Shown here: positions 1 through 7,167 of the stretch, piece after piece
Numbering within the stretch: the stretch's first letter is position 1
How the letters are laid out: every line of letters begins with the position of its first letter
Assembly: GCF_020880975.1 (NCBI RefSeq)
Contig: NZ_JAJIWP010000001.1
Span: forward strand, 248,001-312,000
Length of the DNA stretch: 64,000 nt
Direction: 5' to 3'
DNA from: Mucilaginibacter sp. UR6-1
GTDB lineage: Bacteria > Bacteroidota > Bacteroidia > Sphingobacteriales > Sphingobacteriaceae
Notes under the pieces: generated by a model
Database searches by the model: none
The model's input: the letters and a program-made list of their open reading frames with translations, nothing else
Told to the model about the DNA's origin: nothing
Made by a program: the position numbers and the translations under genes

Positions 1-109
1 TTGGGTCAGGCCCTGATTTGGCCCGTTTTTGGGCGGCATCTTTTTTACACGAAAATAAAAATACCAATGCCGTTAACGCCAGGCACAGGCGAAGGTTTCT
101 GTGTTTCAT
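1..109 (-). CDS. Lipoprotein, N-terminal fragment (runs off window)
   Basis: An ATG on the minus strand at 109-107 opens a frame that stays open to the window edge, 36 codons. The translation starts MKHRNLRLCLALTALVFLFS and continues with CKKDAAQKR. This is a charged n-region, a hydrophobic stretch and a lipobox (LFSC) with Cys at residue 21. The Lys-Lys-Asp after the Cys is common in Bacteroidota lipoproteins. The gene is divergent from the M14 peptidase gene. The mature part is outside the window, so no function can be given. Confidence 0.7.
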   Translation of the reverse strand, partial: MKHRNLRLCLALTALVFLFSCKKDAAQKRAKSGPDP

Positions 110-132
110 AATGTAGAGGATTAGGAAATTAA

Positions 133-175
133 TAATTAGTTAAATCCAATTTATACAGATATTTAATTAGTTAAA
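133..175. repeat. Pair of 12-bp direct repeats in a divergent promoter region
   Basis: The 12-mer taattagttaaa occurs at 133-144 and again at 164-175, start-to-start distance 31 bp, about three helical turns. It lies between the divergent lipoprotein and M14 peptidase genes. The same-face spacing would suit a regulator binding twice, but the sequence is AT-rich and no regulator is identified. Confidence 0.35.
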
Positions 176-285
176 AGGGGCTAATGAGCAAATAAACAGG
201 GGTATATTTAATATTAGCATAATTGTATAACGTATTTTACTAACCGCATTTGGTTTAAGCAGGCTTGGCGGCTTAAATTTACCGC

Positions 286-2049
286 ATGGAATTTTTTGGT
301 AAAGTAGCGGTACGCGCATGGGTGTATGGTATTGCATTAATGTTTACAGTATCTACCGCCTTCGCGCAGCTTACTCCCTTTGAAAAAAGCAGCGATAAAA
401 ATTACACGGCTACGTATGCCGAGGTAGTAACCTACTATAACGCGCTGGCTAAGCAATATCCAAAGCAATTGCGCTTGCTTAACTATGGTACAACTGATGT
501 GGGCAAACCACTCACATTAGTGGTGCTTTCAAAAAGCGGAGTGTTTGATCCGGCAACTATAAAAAAGCAAAACAAACGTGTGCTGTTCATTAACAATGGC
601 ATCCATCCCGGTGAGCCGGAGGGTATTGATGCCAGCATGATGTTAACGCGCGATCTGCTCAAAAGCAATCAACTACCTAATGATGTGGTGCTGTGTTTTA
701 TCGCCTTATATAATATTGACGGGAGCCTGAACAGGGGCGTATCGCGCATCAGCCAAAACGGGCCGCGGGCGTATGGCTTCAGGGGCAATTACCGTAACCT
801 CGATCTTAACCGTGATTTTATTAAGGCCGATAGCCGCAACGCGCTGGCTTTTATGCAGATATTCAATACCTGGCAGCCCGAGGTATTGTTGGATAATCAT
901 GCAAGTAACGGTGCTGATTACCAGTATGTAATGACGTTGATTGAAACGCAGAAGGATAAGCAGAACCCCGTACTGGCCAACTATACCTCAAAAACGCTTT
1001 CGCCTGAATTGTATAAGCGCATGGCCGCGGGTTGCTTTGAGATGACACCTTATGTAGAAAGCATGAAGGAAACGCCCGACTCGGGTATTGTGGCTTTTTT
1101 GGAAACACCGCGCTTTTCAACCGGTTATGGCGCGCAGCATAATGTGATCAGTTATATGACCGAAACGCACATGCTGAAACCTTATGACAAAAAGGTATAT
1201 GCCACCTATACTTTTATGCAAAGCCTGATAGCTATTTGCCAGCGCGATGCCAAAAAGATAGGAGAGCTGAAACGACAGGCTGATACCGATGTTGCTAAGC
1301 AGCAAAGCTTTGTGCTTAACTGGGCTCTTGATGCTGAAAAATTTGACATGATAACTTTTAAAGGTTTTGAGGCAAGCCACAAACCCAGCGATATCAGCGG
1401 CTTGCCAAGGCTTTATTACGACAGGAGCAAGCCTTTTACTAAACAGATAAAATACTATAACACCTACAAAGCTATTACTACGGTAAATAAACCGGCAGCT
1501 TACATTATTCCGCAGGCCTGGGGTAAAATAATTGAGTTGTTTAAACTGAACAAGGTGGTTATGCAGCAGTTGCAGCATGATACCACACTTGCCGTACAAA
1601 CCTATTATATAGCTGATTACAAAACACGCACCAAACCTTACGAGGGGCATTACCTGCATTATGATGTAGCGTTAAAAACGGTTGATAATAACATGGTTAA
1701 GTTTTACAAGGGCGATTACCTGATTTATACCGATCAGCCGGTTAACCGTTATATTGTTGAAACGCTGGAACCACAGGGCGTGGATTCATTTTTTGCCTGG
1801 GGATTTTTTGATTCAATGCTGGGGCAAAAAGAGCATTTTTCTGATTATGTTTTTGAGGATATTGCTTTTGAATATCTGAAGACCCATCCTGATCTGCAAC
1901 AAAAACTTGATTCGGCAAAAGCAACACAGCCTAAGTTAATGCAAAGTGCCGCCGCGCAGTTGGAATTCATTTACCAAAACTCGCCTTTTTTTGAACAAAC
2001 TTACCTGCGTTACCCGGTAGGGCGGCTGTTAAAATCAGTAAAAAAATAA
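286..2049 (+). CDS. Secreted M14-family zinc carboxypeptidase
   Basis: The 587-aa protein has a signal peptide ending near AFAQ (residues 25-28). Residues about 35-330 look like a peptidase M14 domain. A zinc site HPGEPEG supplies H107 and E110, NLDLNRDF (about 171-178) resembles the substrate-binding Asn-Arg motif, and DNHASNG gives the third zinc ligand H205. The family removes C-terminal residues from peptides or cell-wall peptides; here it would act in the periplasm or outside the cell. The C-terminal 250 residues are a conserved extension of large Bacteroidota M14 proteins with no motif I can name. The ATG at 286 is used because it leads directly into a good signal peptide. It appears monocistronic. 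Confidence 0.85.
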   Translation: MEFFGKVAVRAWVYGIALMFTVSTAFAQLTPFEKSSDKNYTATYAEVVTYYNALAKQYPKQLRLLNYGTTDVGKPLTLVVLSKSGVFDPATIKKQNKRVLFINNGIHPGEPEGIDASMMLTRDLLKSNQLPNDVVLCFIALYNIDGSLNRGVSRISQNGPRAYGFRGNYRNLDLNRDFIKADSRNALAFMQIFNTWQPEVLLDNHASNGADYQYVMTLIETQKDKQNPVLANYTSKTLSPELYKRMAAGCFEMTPYVESMKETPDSGIVAFLETPRFSTGYGAQHNVISYMTETHMLKPYDKKVYATYTFMQSLIAICQRDAKKIGELKRQADTDVAKQQSFVLNWALDAEKFDMITFKGFEASHKPSDISGLPRLYYDRSKPFTKQIKYYNTYKAITTVNKPAAYIIPQAWGKIIELFKLNKVVMQQLQHDTTLAVQTYYIADYKTRTKPYEGHYLHYDVALKTVDNNMVKFYKGDYLIYTDQPVNRYIVETLEPQGVDSFFAWGFFDSMLGQKEHFSDYVFEDIAFEYLKTHPDLQQKLDSAKATQPKLMQSAAAQLEFIYQNSPFFEQTYLRYPVGRLLKSVKK

Positions 2050-2107
2050 GTATTAAACGCTGCTCTGTCAGCCGTGTATAAAATTCCCTGCAATGTGTGT
2101 ATAAATT

Positions 2108-2119
2108 ACACTTCGGTGT
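2108..2119 (+). other. C(UUCG)G tetraloop hairpin in the RRM gene leader
   Basis: The sequence acac-ttcg-gtgt forms a 4-bp stem closed by the very stable cUUCGg loop, 87 nt before the RRM start codon. If transcribed with the RRM gene it would be a leader hairpin. The stem is short, so a role is not established. Confidence 0.25.
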
Positions 2120-2205
2120 TTAACTTCGCAGGCGATACGATTAGTTTTTTGCCTGTAAAATTTAGTGGCACACTTTTCGTTGTTATTTTGATATAGCAAA
2201 CAAAC

Positions 2206-2562
2206 ATGACGAAACTTTTTATCGTGGGTATTCCCCGCGACATGGACGAGGCCGAGCTTACTGAAATATGCCACCAGTATGGCCATGTAGCTTCTGTTAA
2301 GATAATTACCGATATGGAGAGCGGACAAAGCAAAGGCTATGGCTTTATCAATATGGTTGATGAGCTGAGCGCTACCGCAGTAATCAAAGCGCTTGATGGC
2401 GGTACTATTGACGACCGCACCATCAGCGTACGCCTTGCCGACAGGCAGCAACCCGTACAGCAATCGCAGCCGCAGGTAAGGCGTAAGCCCGTGCGCCCGG
2501 CAGGCTATGCGGTATCCGCCGTGTCCGAACGCAGGGGCAAACGCCCGAGAAAAGCTTCCTGA
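2206..2562 (+). CDS. RRM-domain RNA-binding protein
   Basis: This 118-aa protein has one RNA recognition motif (residues about 3-78). The RNP2 strand is LFIVGI (4-9) and the RNP1 strand is KGYGFINM (43-50), which keeps the two ring-stacking aromatic positions but ends in Met. The tail (80-118) is rich in Gln, Pro, Arg and Lys, typical of the small glycine- or arginine-tailed RRM proteins of Bacteroidota and cyanobacteria. Such proteins bind RNA and are often cold-induced. The gene is convergent with the hmuV-hmuS fusion; the two stop codons are one base apart, with no separate terminator visible. Confidence 0.88.
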   Translation: MTKLFIVGIPRDMDEAELTEICHQYGHVASVKIITDMESGQSKGYGFINMVDELSATAVIKALDGGTIDDRTISVRLADRQQPVQQSQPQVRRKPVRPAGYAVSAVSERRGKRPRKAS

Positions 2563-2563
2563 T

Positions 2564-4420
2564 CTAATTTATTGGTTCGGTAACCTGCCCAATACCGGCA
2601 ACCACTTCGCGCCACTCATTAAGTTCAGGCACGCCGGGTTTGCGTTTACCAAACATTTGCAATATCATATCGCCATTCTCGTCATACAATTCAATCGAGT
2701 TTACGTCGCTATCTGTTGATGGTTTAATAACATGCCAGGTTTCGGCAATGGCATCCATGCGCAGGTGCAAATTAAATTCCGGATCGAGCACATTATACCA
2801 AGGGCCCATCTCAACCAGCTTGTTAATATTGCCGGTGTGGATTTGTATGCACCCATGATTGGGCACAAATATCATCACCGGAACATTTCCTTCAGAACAC
2901 AGCTCACATGCCTTTCTGAAATTATCAGCATTAAGTTTTCGGGCAAAACCTTCGGGGGCAAGTCGCAGTGCCTGCGTGCGTGATAGGTTGAACCTTTTAA
3001 GCAGGCCGAAAAATTCATGGCTGTCATTCATACCTTTCCATGCGGTTTGAAAATCGGCTGTCTGTACCGCATCATCGGGCATCTCCGTATTGGGTTTGCT
3101 TTCTTTAGCAGTTACATTTATGGTTTGTACTGCTGCATCGGTAAAATCATTTAACAGGCTTTGATAGGCATCATTGTTACTTTTATCAGTAAGATAGATT
3201 TTGTGCAGGGCGGTGCCGTCCTTGTCAAAAAATTGCAGGCTGTGCCTGTCGTTCTCATTAACGGCAAAGCCAAACTGCCAGGCGTGCATAAACAGGCGCA
3301 GGTCAATATCCTCGCCCAAAACCAAGCCGGCGTGTGGGGTAAATGATATTTTTTCGTACACGCCTTTACGTTCGCTCACGCAATACTCGTTACGTGTAAG
3401 CGCCATTACATAACCCAGATCATGCACGCGTTTAAGCAGGTTTTCAAAGTCTTTTTTCAGCGGGGTGGCAGTTTCGCCAATACCGGTAGCTACCAGTTCA
3501 GCCTCGCTCACATTAAGATCAGTAGCTATTTCGCGGATGCGCTTCTTGGGGTTTTCGGCTTTGTATTCAGTGTACCGTTGTTTCAGGTTGTTTTGTGTTG
3601 TTTCCATATCCGTAGGGTTTAAAGTTTGTTGTTTATAGTTAAATACCACTTCACGCGGCATAATCATTTGTTTTAATGTTGATGGGTTGATCACAATATC
3701 GGCCTCAACCTCAAAAATTTCGTACACAGGCTTGGGCTGCAATATCTCCTGCGGCGTACCGTCATACCATTTACGGCCATTTTTTAGCATCAGCACACGG
3801 TCTGCGTAATGCGATGCCAGGTTCATGTCGTGCAGTACGCATACCACCATATGCCCTTTTTTCGCCATTGATTTTAGTATGGCCAGGGTTTGTTGCTGGT
3901 ACAATATATCCATGCCGGTAACAGGCTCATCCATCAGCAACAATGCTTTTTTTTGTTCCCATAATTGTGCCAGCGACCGTGCTAACTGTACCCGCTGTTG
4001 CTCTCCGCCTGATAGGGTAAGGTATGATCGCCCTGCCATCAAAGTAATACCCGCCGCTTCCATTACTTCATTTACTATAGCTTCATCATTTATGGATGGC
4101 GAATTTTTAAAATAAGGATATCGCCCCATCATCACCAGTTCACCAACCGTAAAGGGCAGGCTCACATTGTTTTGCTGGTTAAGTACCGAACGGTGTTTGG
4201 CAAGCTCGGTTGTTGAATAGTCGCCAAGCGGTTTTCCGTTAAACACAATATGCCCTTTGCCCGGTTTGTGCATACCCGCCAGCATTTTAAGCAAGGTTGA
4301 TTTACCGGCACCGTTGGCACCCAGCAAAGCGATCATCTCGCCCGGCCTTATACTGAATGATACATCACTCACCAGCGTTCGATGGCCTGCATAAAAGGAT
4401 ATGTTGTTTACCGTAAGCAT
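2564..4420 (-). CDS. hmuVS: Fused haem ABC transporter ATPase and haemin-degrading protein (HmuV-HmuS)
   Basis: One 618-aa frame joins two proteins that are usually separate. Residues 1 to about 262 form an ABC ATPase with Walker A GANGAGKS (34-41), signature LSGGEQQR (136-143), Walker B LLLMDEP (160-166) and H-loop LHDMN. Residues about 272-618 form a HemS/HmuS/ChuX-type protein, with its family start METTQNNLKQRYTEYKAENP inside the frame at M272 (3607) and late motifs such as NHGCIQIHTG. HmuV drives haem through HmuU, and HmuS-family proteins bind or degrade haem in the cytoplasm. The fusion would release haem directly to its processing domain. There is no stop between the parts. A second internal start at M272 is possible. 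The gene follows hmuU by 3 bp. Confidence 0.9.
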   Translation of the reverse strand: MLTVNNISFYAGHRTLVSDVSFSIRPGEMIALLGANGAGKSTLLKMLAGMHKPGKGHIVFNGKPLGDYSTTELAKHRSVLNQQNNVSLPFTVGELVMMGRYPYFKNSPSINDEAIVNEVMEAAGITLMAGRSYLTLSGGEQQRVQLARSLAQLWEQKKALLLMDEPVTGMDILYQQQTLAILKSMAKKGHMVVCVLHDMNLASHYADRVLMLKNGRKWYDGTPQEILQPKPVYEIFEVEADIVINPSTLKQMIMPREVVFNYKQQTLNPTDMETTQNNLKQRYTEYKAENPKKRIREIATDLNVSEAELVATGIGETATPLKKDFENLLKRVHDLGYVMALTRNEYCVSERKGVYEKISFTPHAGLVLGEDIDLRLFMHAWQFGFAVNENDRHSLQFFDKDGTALHKIYLTDKSNNDAYQSLLNDFTDAAVQTINVTAKESKPNTEMPDDAVQTADFQTAWKGMNDSHEFFGLLKRFNLSRTQALRLAPEGFARKLNADNFRKACELCSEGNVPVMIFVPNHGCIQIHTGNINKLVEMGPWYNVLDPEFNLHLRMDAIAETWHVIKPSTDSDVNSIELYDENGDMILQMFGKRKPGVPELNEWREVVAGIGQVTEPIN

Positions 4421-4423
4421 TTG

Positions 4424-5464
4424 TTAAATAATGAGTTTACGTTTATCACGTATCAGTATATATAAAAATACCGGTGCGCCTATCAGTGCTGTTATTACAC
4501 CAATAGGCAGCTCAATAGGGGCAATGATGGTGCGGGCTATCAAATCGGCAAGGGTTAACATCAAGGCTCCTAACAATGCCGATGCGGGCAGTACATGGGC
4601 ATTATCAACCCCGATTATTAACCGAACGATATGGGGCACCAGTAATCCCACGAAGCTGATGATCCCGGTTAGCGAAACCGCTGACCCGACTGCCATGGTC
4701 GATAGCAATATCACACGCTTTTTTACCTTGTCAACATCAATGCCCAAATAACCTGCCTGTGCCTCGCCAAGCGAAAAGGCGTTCAATGCCTTGCCCGATA
4801 AGGGGAGCAGTATAACGGGTATCAATACGAAGGGCACCAGCGTAGTAATGGTTTGCCAGGTAGCGCCACCCAGGCTGCCGAGCATCCAGAAGGTAATGTT
4901 ACGCAACTGCTGCTCGGTAGCAAGGTAAGTGATGAGGCCGGTTAAAGCCCCCGCTAAGGCGTTAATGGCAATGCCTGCCAGCAACATGGTAGTAATATTT
5001 GGCCGCCCCTCATGTTTTGATATATGGTAGATGATGAGCGCCGTAACCCCGGCTCCGGCAAAAGCGCCGAACGCCAGCAGGTAATAACCAATCAAATTGC
5101 TTAATCCGGCAAACACTACACCTTCAAGCCCGATAACGGCTACTGCCGCTAATGATGCCCCGGCAGATACGCCGATCAATCCCGGTTCGGCCAGCGGGTT
5201 ACGGAATATGCCCTGTATAGATGCTCCCGAAATTCCAAGCGCTGCACCGGCCAGTAAGCCAAGTAACAGCCTTGGCAAACGCACAATGGTAATGATGGCC
5301 TCGTGCTGTAAATTCGCTTGCGGGGCATTCACACTAAAAATTTTGTTAAAAAGCAGCGTTGCTACCTCCACCGGCGGAATGCTAACCGCCCCCAGGCCTA
5401 TAGATAATATACCCGATACCACGATACCTGTAATCACTAATGTATAAAAGAGTTTTTTATTCAT
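4424..5464 (-). CDS. hmuU: Haem/iron ABC transporter permease (FecCD family)
   Basis: The 346-aa protein is almost wholly hydrophobic with about nine or ten membrane segments, the usual size for FecCD/BtuC-type permeases. Family motifs include RLPRLLLGLLAGAALGISG near residue 65 and RNPLAEPGLIGVSAGA near 90, followed by the coupling region and a late LVPHIVRLIIG. It should move haem across the inner membrane, powered by the HmuV half of the downstream fusion. Its ATG overlaps the TGA of hmuT by one base, and the fusion gene follows after 3 bp, so the three are translationally linked. Confidence 0.9.
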   Translation of the reverse strand: MNKKLFYTLVITGIVVSGILSIGLGAVSIPPVEVATLLFNKIFSVNAPQANLQHEAIITIVRLPRLLLGLLAGAALGISGASIQGIFRNPLAEPGLIGVSAGASLAAVAVIGLEGVVFAGLSNLIGYYLLAFGAFAGAGVTALIIYHISKHEGRPNITTMLLAGIAINALAGALTGLITYLATEQQLRNITFWMLGSLGGATWQTITTLVPFVLIPVILLPLSGKALNAFSLGEAQAGYLGIDVDKVKKRVILLSTMAVGSAVSLTGIISFVGLLVPHIVRLIIGVDNAHVLPASALLGALMLTLADLIARTIIAPIELPIGVITALIGAPVFLYILIRDKRKLII

Positions 5465-6294
5465 CAGAGCTTACCGTGGAGTTGAAGTATAGCCTGATCC
5501 AGCCGTGTGCTGAAACCTACCATCAGGTTTGAATCCATTTGAACAATGCGTTTGTTTTTACCCGCGTTGGTTTGTGCCATACCCGGCATCTTTATAATAC
5601 TTTCAGTACCGCCCAGGCTGCTAAAGCCAAAATCAAACATCAGTATAATATCCGGGTTAGCCTCCACAAGGGCCTCGGTAGTGTATGGTTTAAAATCATT
5701 AAAGCCCGATACCGCATTTTGGCCGCCTGCCAGGCTGATCATGGCATCAACACTGGTGTTTTTTCCGGCTACCATCATTACACCGGTACCGCGGGCGTAA
5801 ACAAACAGTACCTTGCTTTTTTTAGGATGCTGTTTTACAAAGTTTATTGCCTTGTTTACCTTGGCTTGCAGGGTTTTAATAAGCGCCGCACCTTTTGCCT
5901 GCACTTGCAGTGCCGCGGCAACATCCTTTATTAACTGGTAAGTGCCCGCCGGTGAGTATACCTGCTTTATTTGTACCACCTTGATACCTGCGGCTGTTAG
6001 CTGATATTCAATTTCCTTATTCACGCTGCCCTCTGCTGCAAGCACAATATCCGGGCTGAATGATAACAGCCCCTCAGCCGATACCGAGCGGTTTTTACTT
6101 GCCTTTGGTAATTTTTGCACATAGGCAGGGTAGGTGCTTGTAACATCAACCGCTACAATATTTTTGCCCAGGCCAAGTGCATCCACCGTTTCGGTAAGGG
6201 TATTGTTTAGGGTGATGATGCGTTTTGGAGTTGCCGCTATGGCCGTTTGTAAGGTGGCCAGCAGCAGGCATATTATAATGATGTATTTTTTCAT
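5464..6294 (-). CDS. hmuT: Periplasmic haem-binding protein of the ABC transporter
   Basis: This 276-aa protein has a signal peptide (residues 1-20, ending TAIA) and a BtuF/HmuT type class III solute-binding fold. It opens with PKRIITLNNTLTETVDALG and has NRSVSAEGLLSFSPDIVLA near 68-86. The segment LVEANPDIILMFDFGFSSLGG matches the conserved second-lobe stretch of haem-binding HmuT proteins. Position directly before hmuU and the hmuV-hmuS fusion supports haem rather than cobalamin as ligand. There is no lipobox, so it should be free in the periplasm. Confidence 0.88.
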   Translation of the reverse strand: MKKYIIIICLLLATLQTAIAATPKRIITLNNTLTETVDALGLGKNIVAVDVTSTYPAYVQKLPKASKNRSVSAEGLLSFSPDIVLAAEGSVNKEIEYQLTAAGIKVVQIKQVYSPAGTYQLIKDVAAALQVQAKGAALIKTLQAKVNKAINFVKQHPKKSKVLFVYARGTGVMMVAGKNTSVDAMISLAGGQNAVSGFNDFKPYTTEALVEANPDIILMFDFGFSSLGGTESIIKMPGMAQTNAGKNKRIVQMDSNLMVGFSTRLDQAILQLHGKL

Positions 6295-6302
6295 ATTAAG
6301 GC

Positions 6303-6845
6303 TTAGTTGGCTTTATTTATGAACGCGTACCTGAAAGTATAATAACCGGGATCACCATCGCCATTTTTATAATAGTTCAACACCTCGATCTTAGCGTATT
6401 TTCCCGATGATGTTTTAACCACTATTATACGGCCCGGTGCCGGGTTAACGGTGTGGTTAGTCATGTCATATAAATACCAACCCTGCCCTGTGCCCGGTGG
6501 CACGGCCTTGGCTTGTGCCGAATCTTCAATATAACCATCGGCAGGCGCAGTTGTTACTTTATCAAACGCGGTGTTCTTTAATAGCTGCGCGGCGGTAGTG
6601 CCTTTGCCGCTGGTACCGCTGTTCACTAATATATTGGTGCGCTGTAACGCAATATCCCACACTGCCGACGCGGTATCAGTTCCGGTTACCTGTGTTCCGT
6701 TATCTATACTGAAGTAGACTTTTGATGTAGCCTGTAAGTCTTTTACAACTTTAATATCCTGCGCTTTGAGGCAGGTATTTGCAAAAAACAATAAACCTAT
6801 TGTTAAGTACAGGCCATTATGCAAAGCCTTTATATTTGATTTCAT
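6303..6845 (-). CDS. hmuY: Secreted HmuY-family haem-binding protein
   Basis: From the ATG at 6845 the product is 180 aa; a longer start at 6875 would place charged residues before the signal peptide and is less likely. The signal ends near CLKAQ; the Cys there does not sit in a canonical lipobox, so the protein is probably soluble. The HmuY pattern is clear: VYFSIDNG, then WDIALQRTNI, then GWYLYD, then IIVVKTSSGKYAKIEVLNYY and a final YYTFRYAF. HmuY proteins take haem from host proteins or the environment and pass it to a TonB-dependent receptor. This gene is first in the minus-strand haem operon and divergent from the receptor gene. Confidence 0.82.
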   Translation of the reverse strand: MKSNIKALHNGLYLTIGLLFFANTCLKAQDIKVVKDLQATSKVYFSIDNGTQVTGTDTASAVWDIALQRTNILVNSGTSGKGTTAAQLLKNTAFDKVTTAPADGYIEDSAQAKAVPPGTGQGWYLYDMTNHTVNPAPGRIIVVKTSSGKYAKIEVLNYYKNGDGDPGYYTFRYAFINKAN

Positions 6846-7167
6846 GCCACAAACTAACCTCTTATTTATAAGCATTCCAAATAAGAGAGGGGCGGCTTAC
6901 GGAATCAGGATTTAGCTACAGGCGTTTATCGGGTTGTTTTAAATGTGTTTACGAGAAATGTTAAATAATTGTATATCTGATTATTGTAAAGGATTTCAAT
7001 GCTTTTAACACGATCTCATTTATGGTATAAGTTGCGCTGTTTATCTAAATAACAGTCCCAAAGTCGTAAAAAATAATCCCGATTTCGGTAATAAACTATC
7101 AATTAAACTGCACACCTTTGTCTTGTTGTTATTTAGACTGATTAAAAATAGTATTTATAGACCCTTA
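6846..7167. promoter_or_regulatory. Divergent control region between the two haem operons
   Basis: About 320 bp separate the HmuY-like and receptor start codons, with no credible ORF. It is AT-rich. An inverted repeat aataat-N10-attatt lies at 6964-6969 and 6980-6985 and could be an operator. On the plus strand CACCTTTG, near 7110, is one mismatch from the Bacteroidota -7 box TAnnTTTG. I do not find a convincing Fur box. Both operons would be expected to respond to iron or haem. Confidence 0.4.

Noticed and set aside
1117..1659. 180-aa minus-strand ORF
   Set aside because: It lies fully inside the M14 peptidase gene on the other strand, has no domain or signal, and its composition is that of a shadow frame.
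2068..2463. 131-aa minus-strand ORF over the RRM gene
   Set aside because: Antisense to the RNP motifs of a clear RRM protein; no recognisable feature of its own.
3590..3660. A sequencing error joining hmuV and hmuS
   Set aside because: I considered that a stop had been lost, but both halves are full length and in frame with a short linker, so the simplest reading is a true fusion. Resequencing would settle it.
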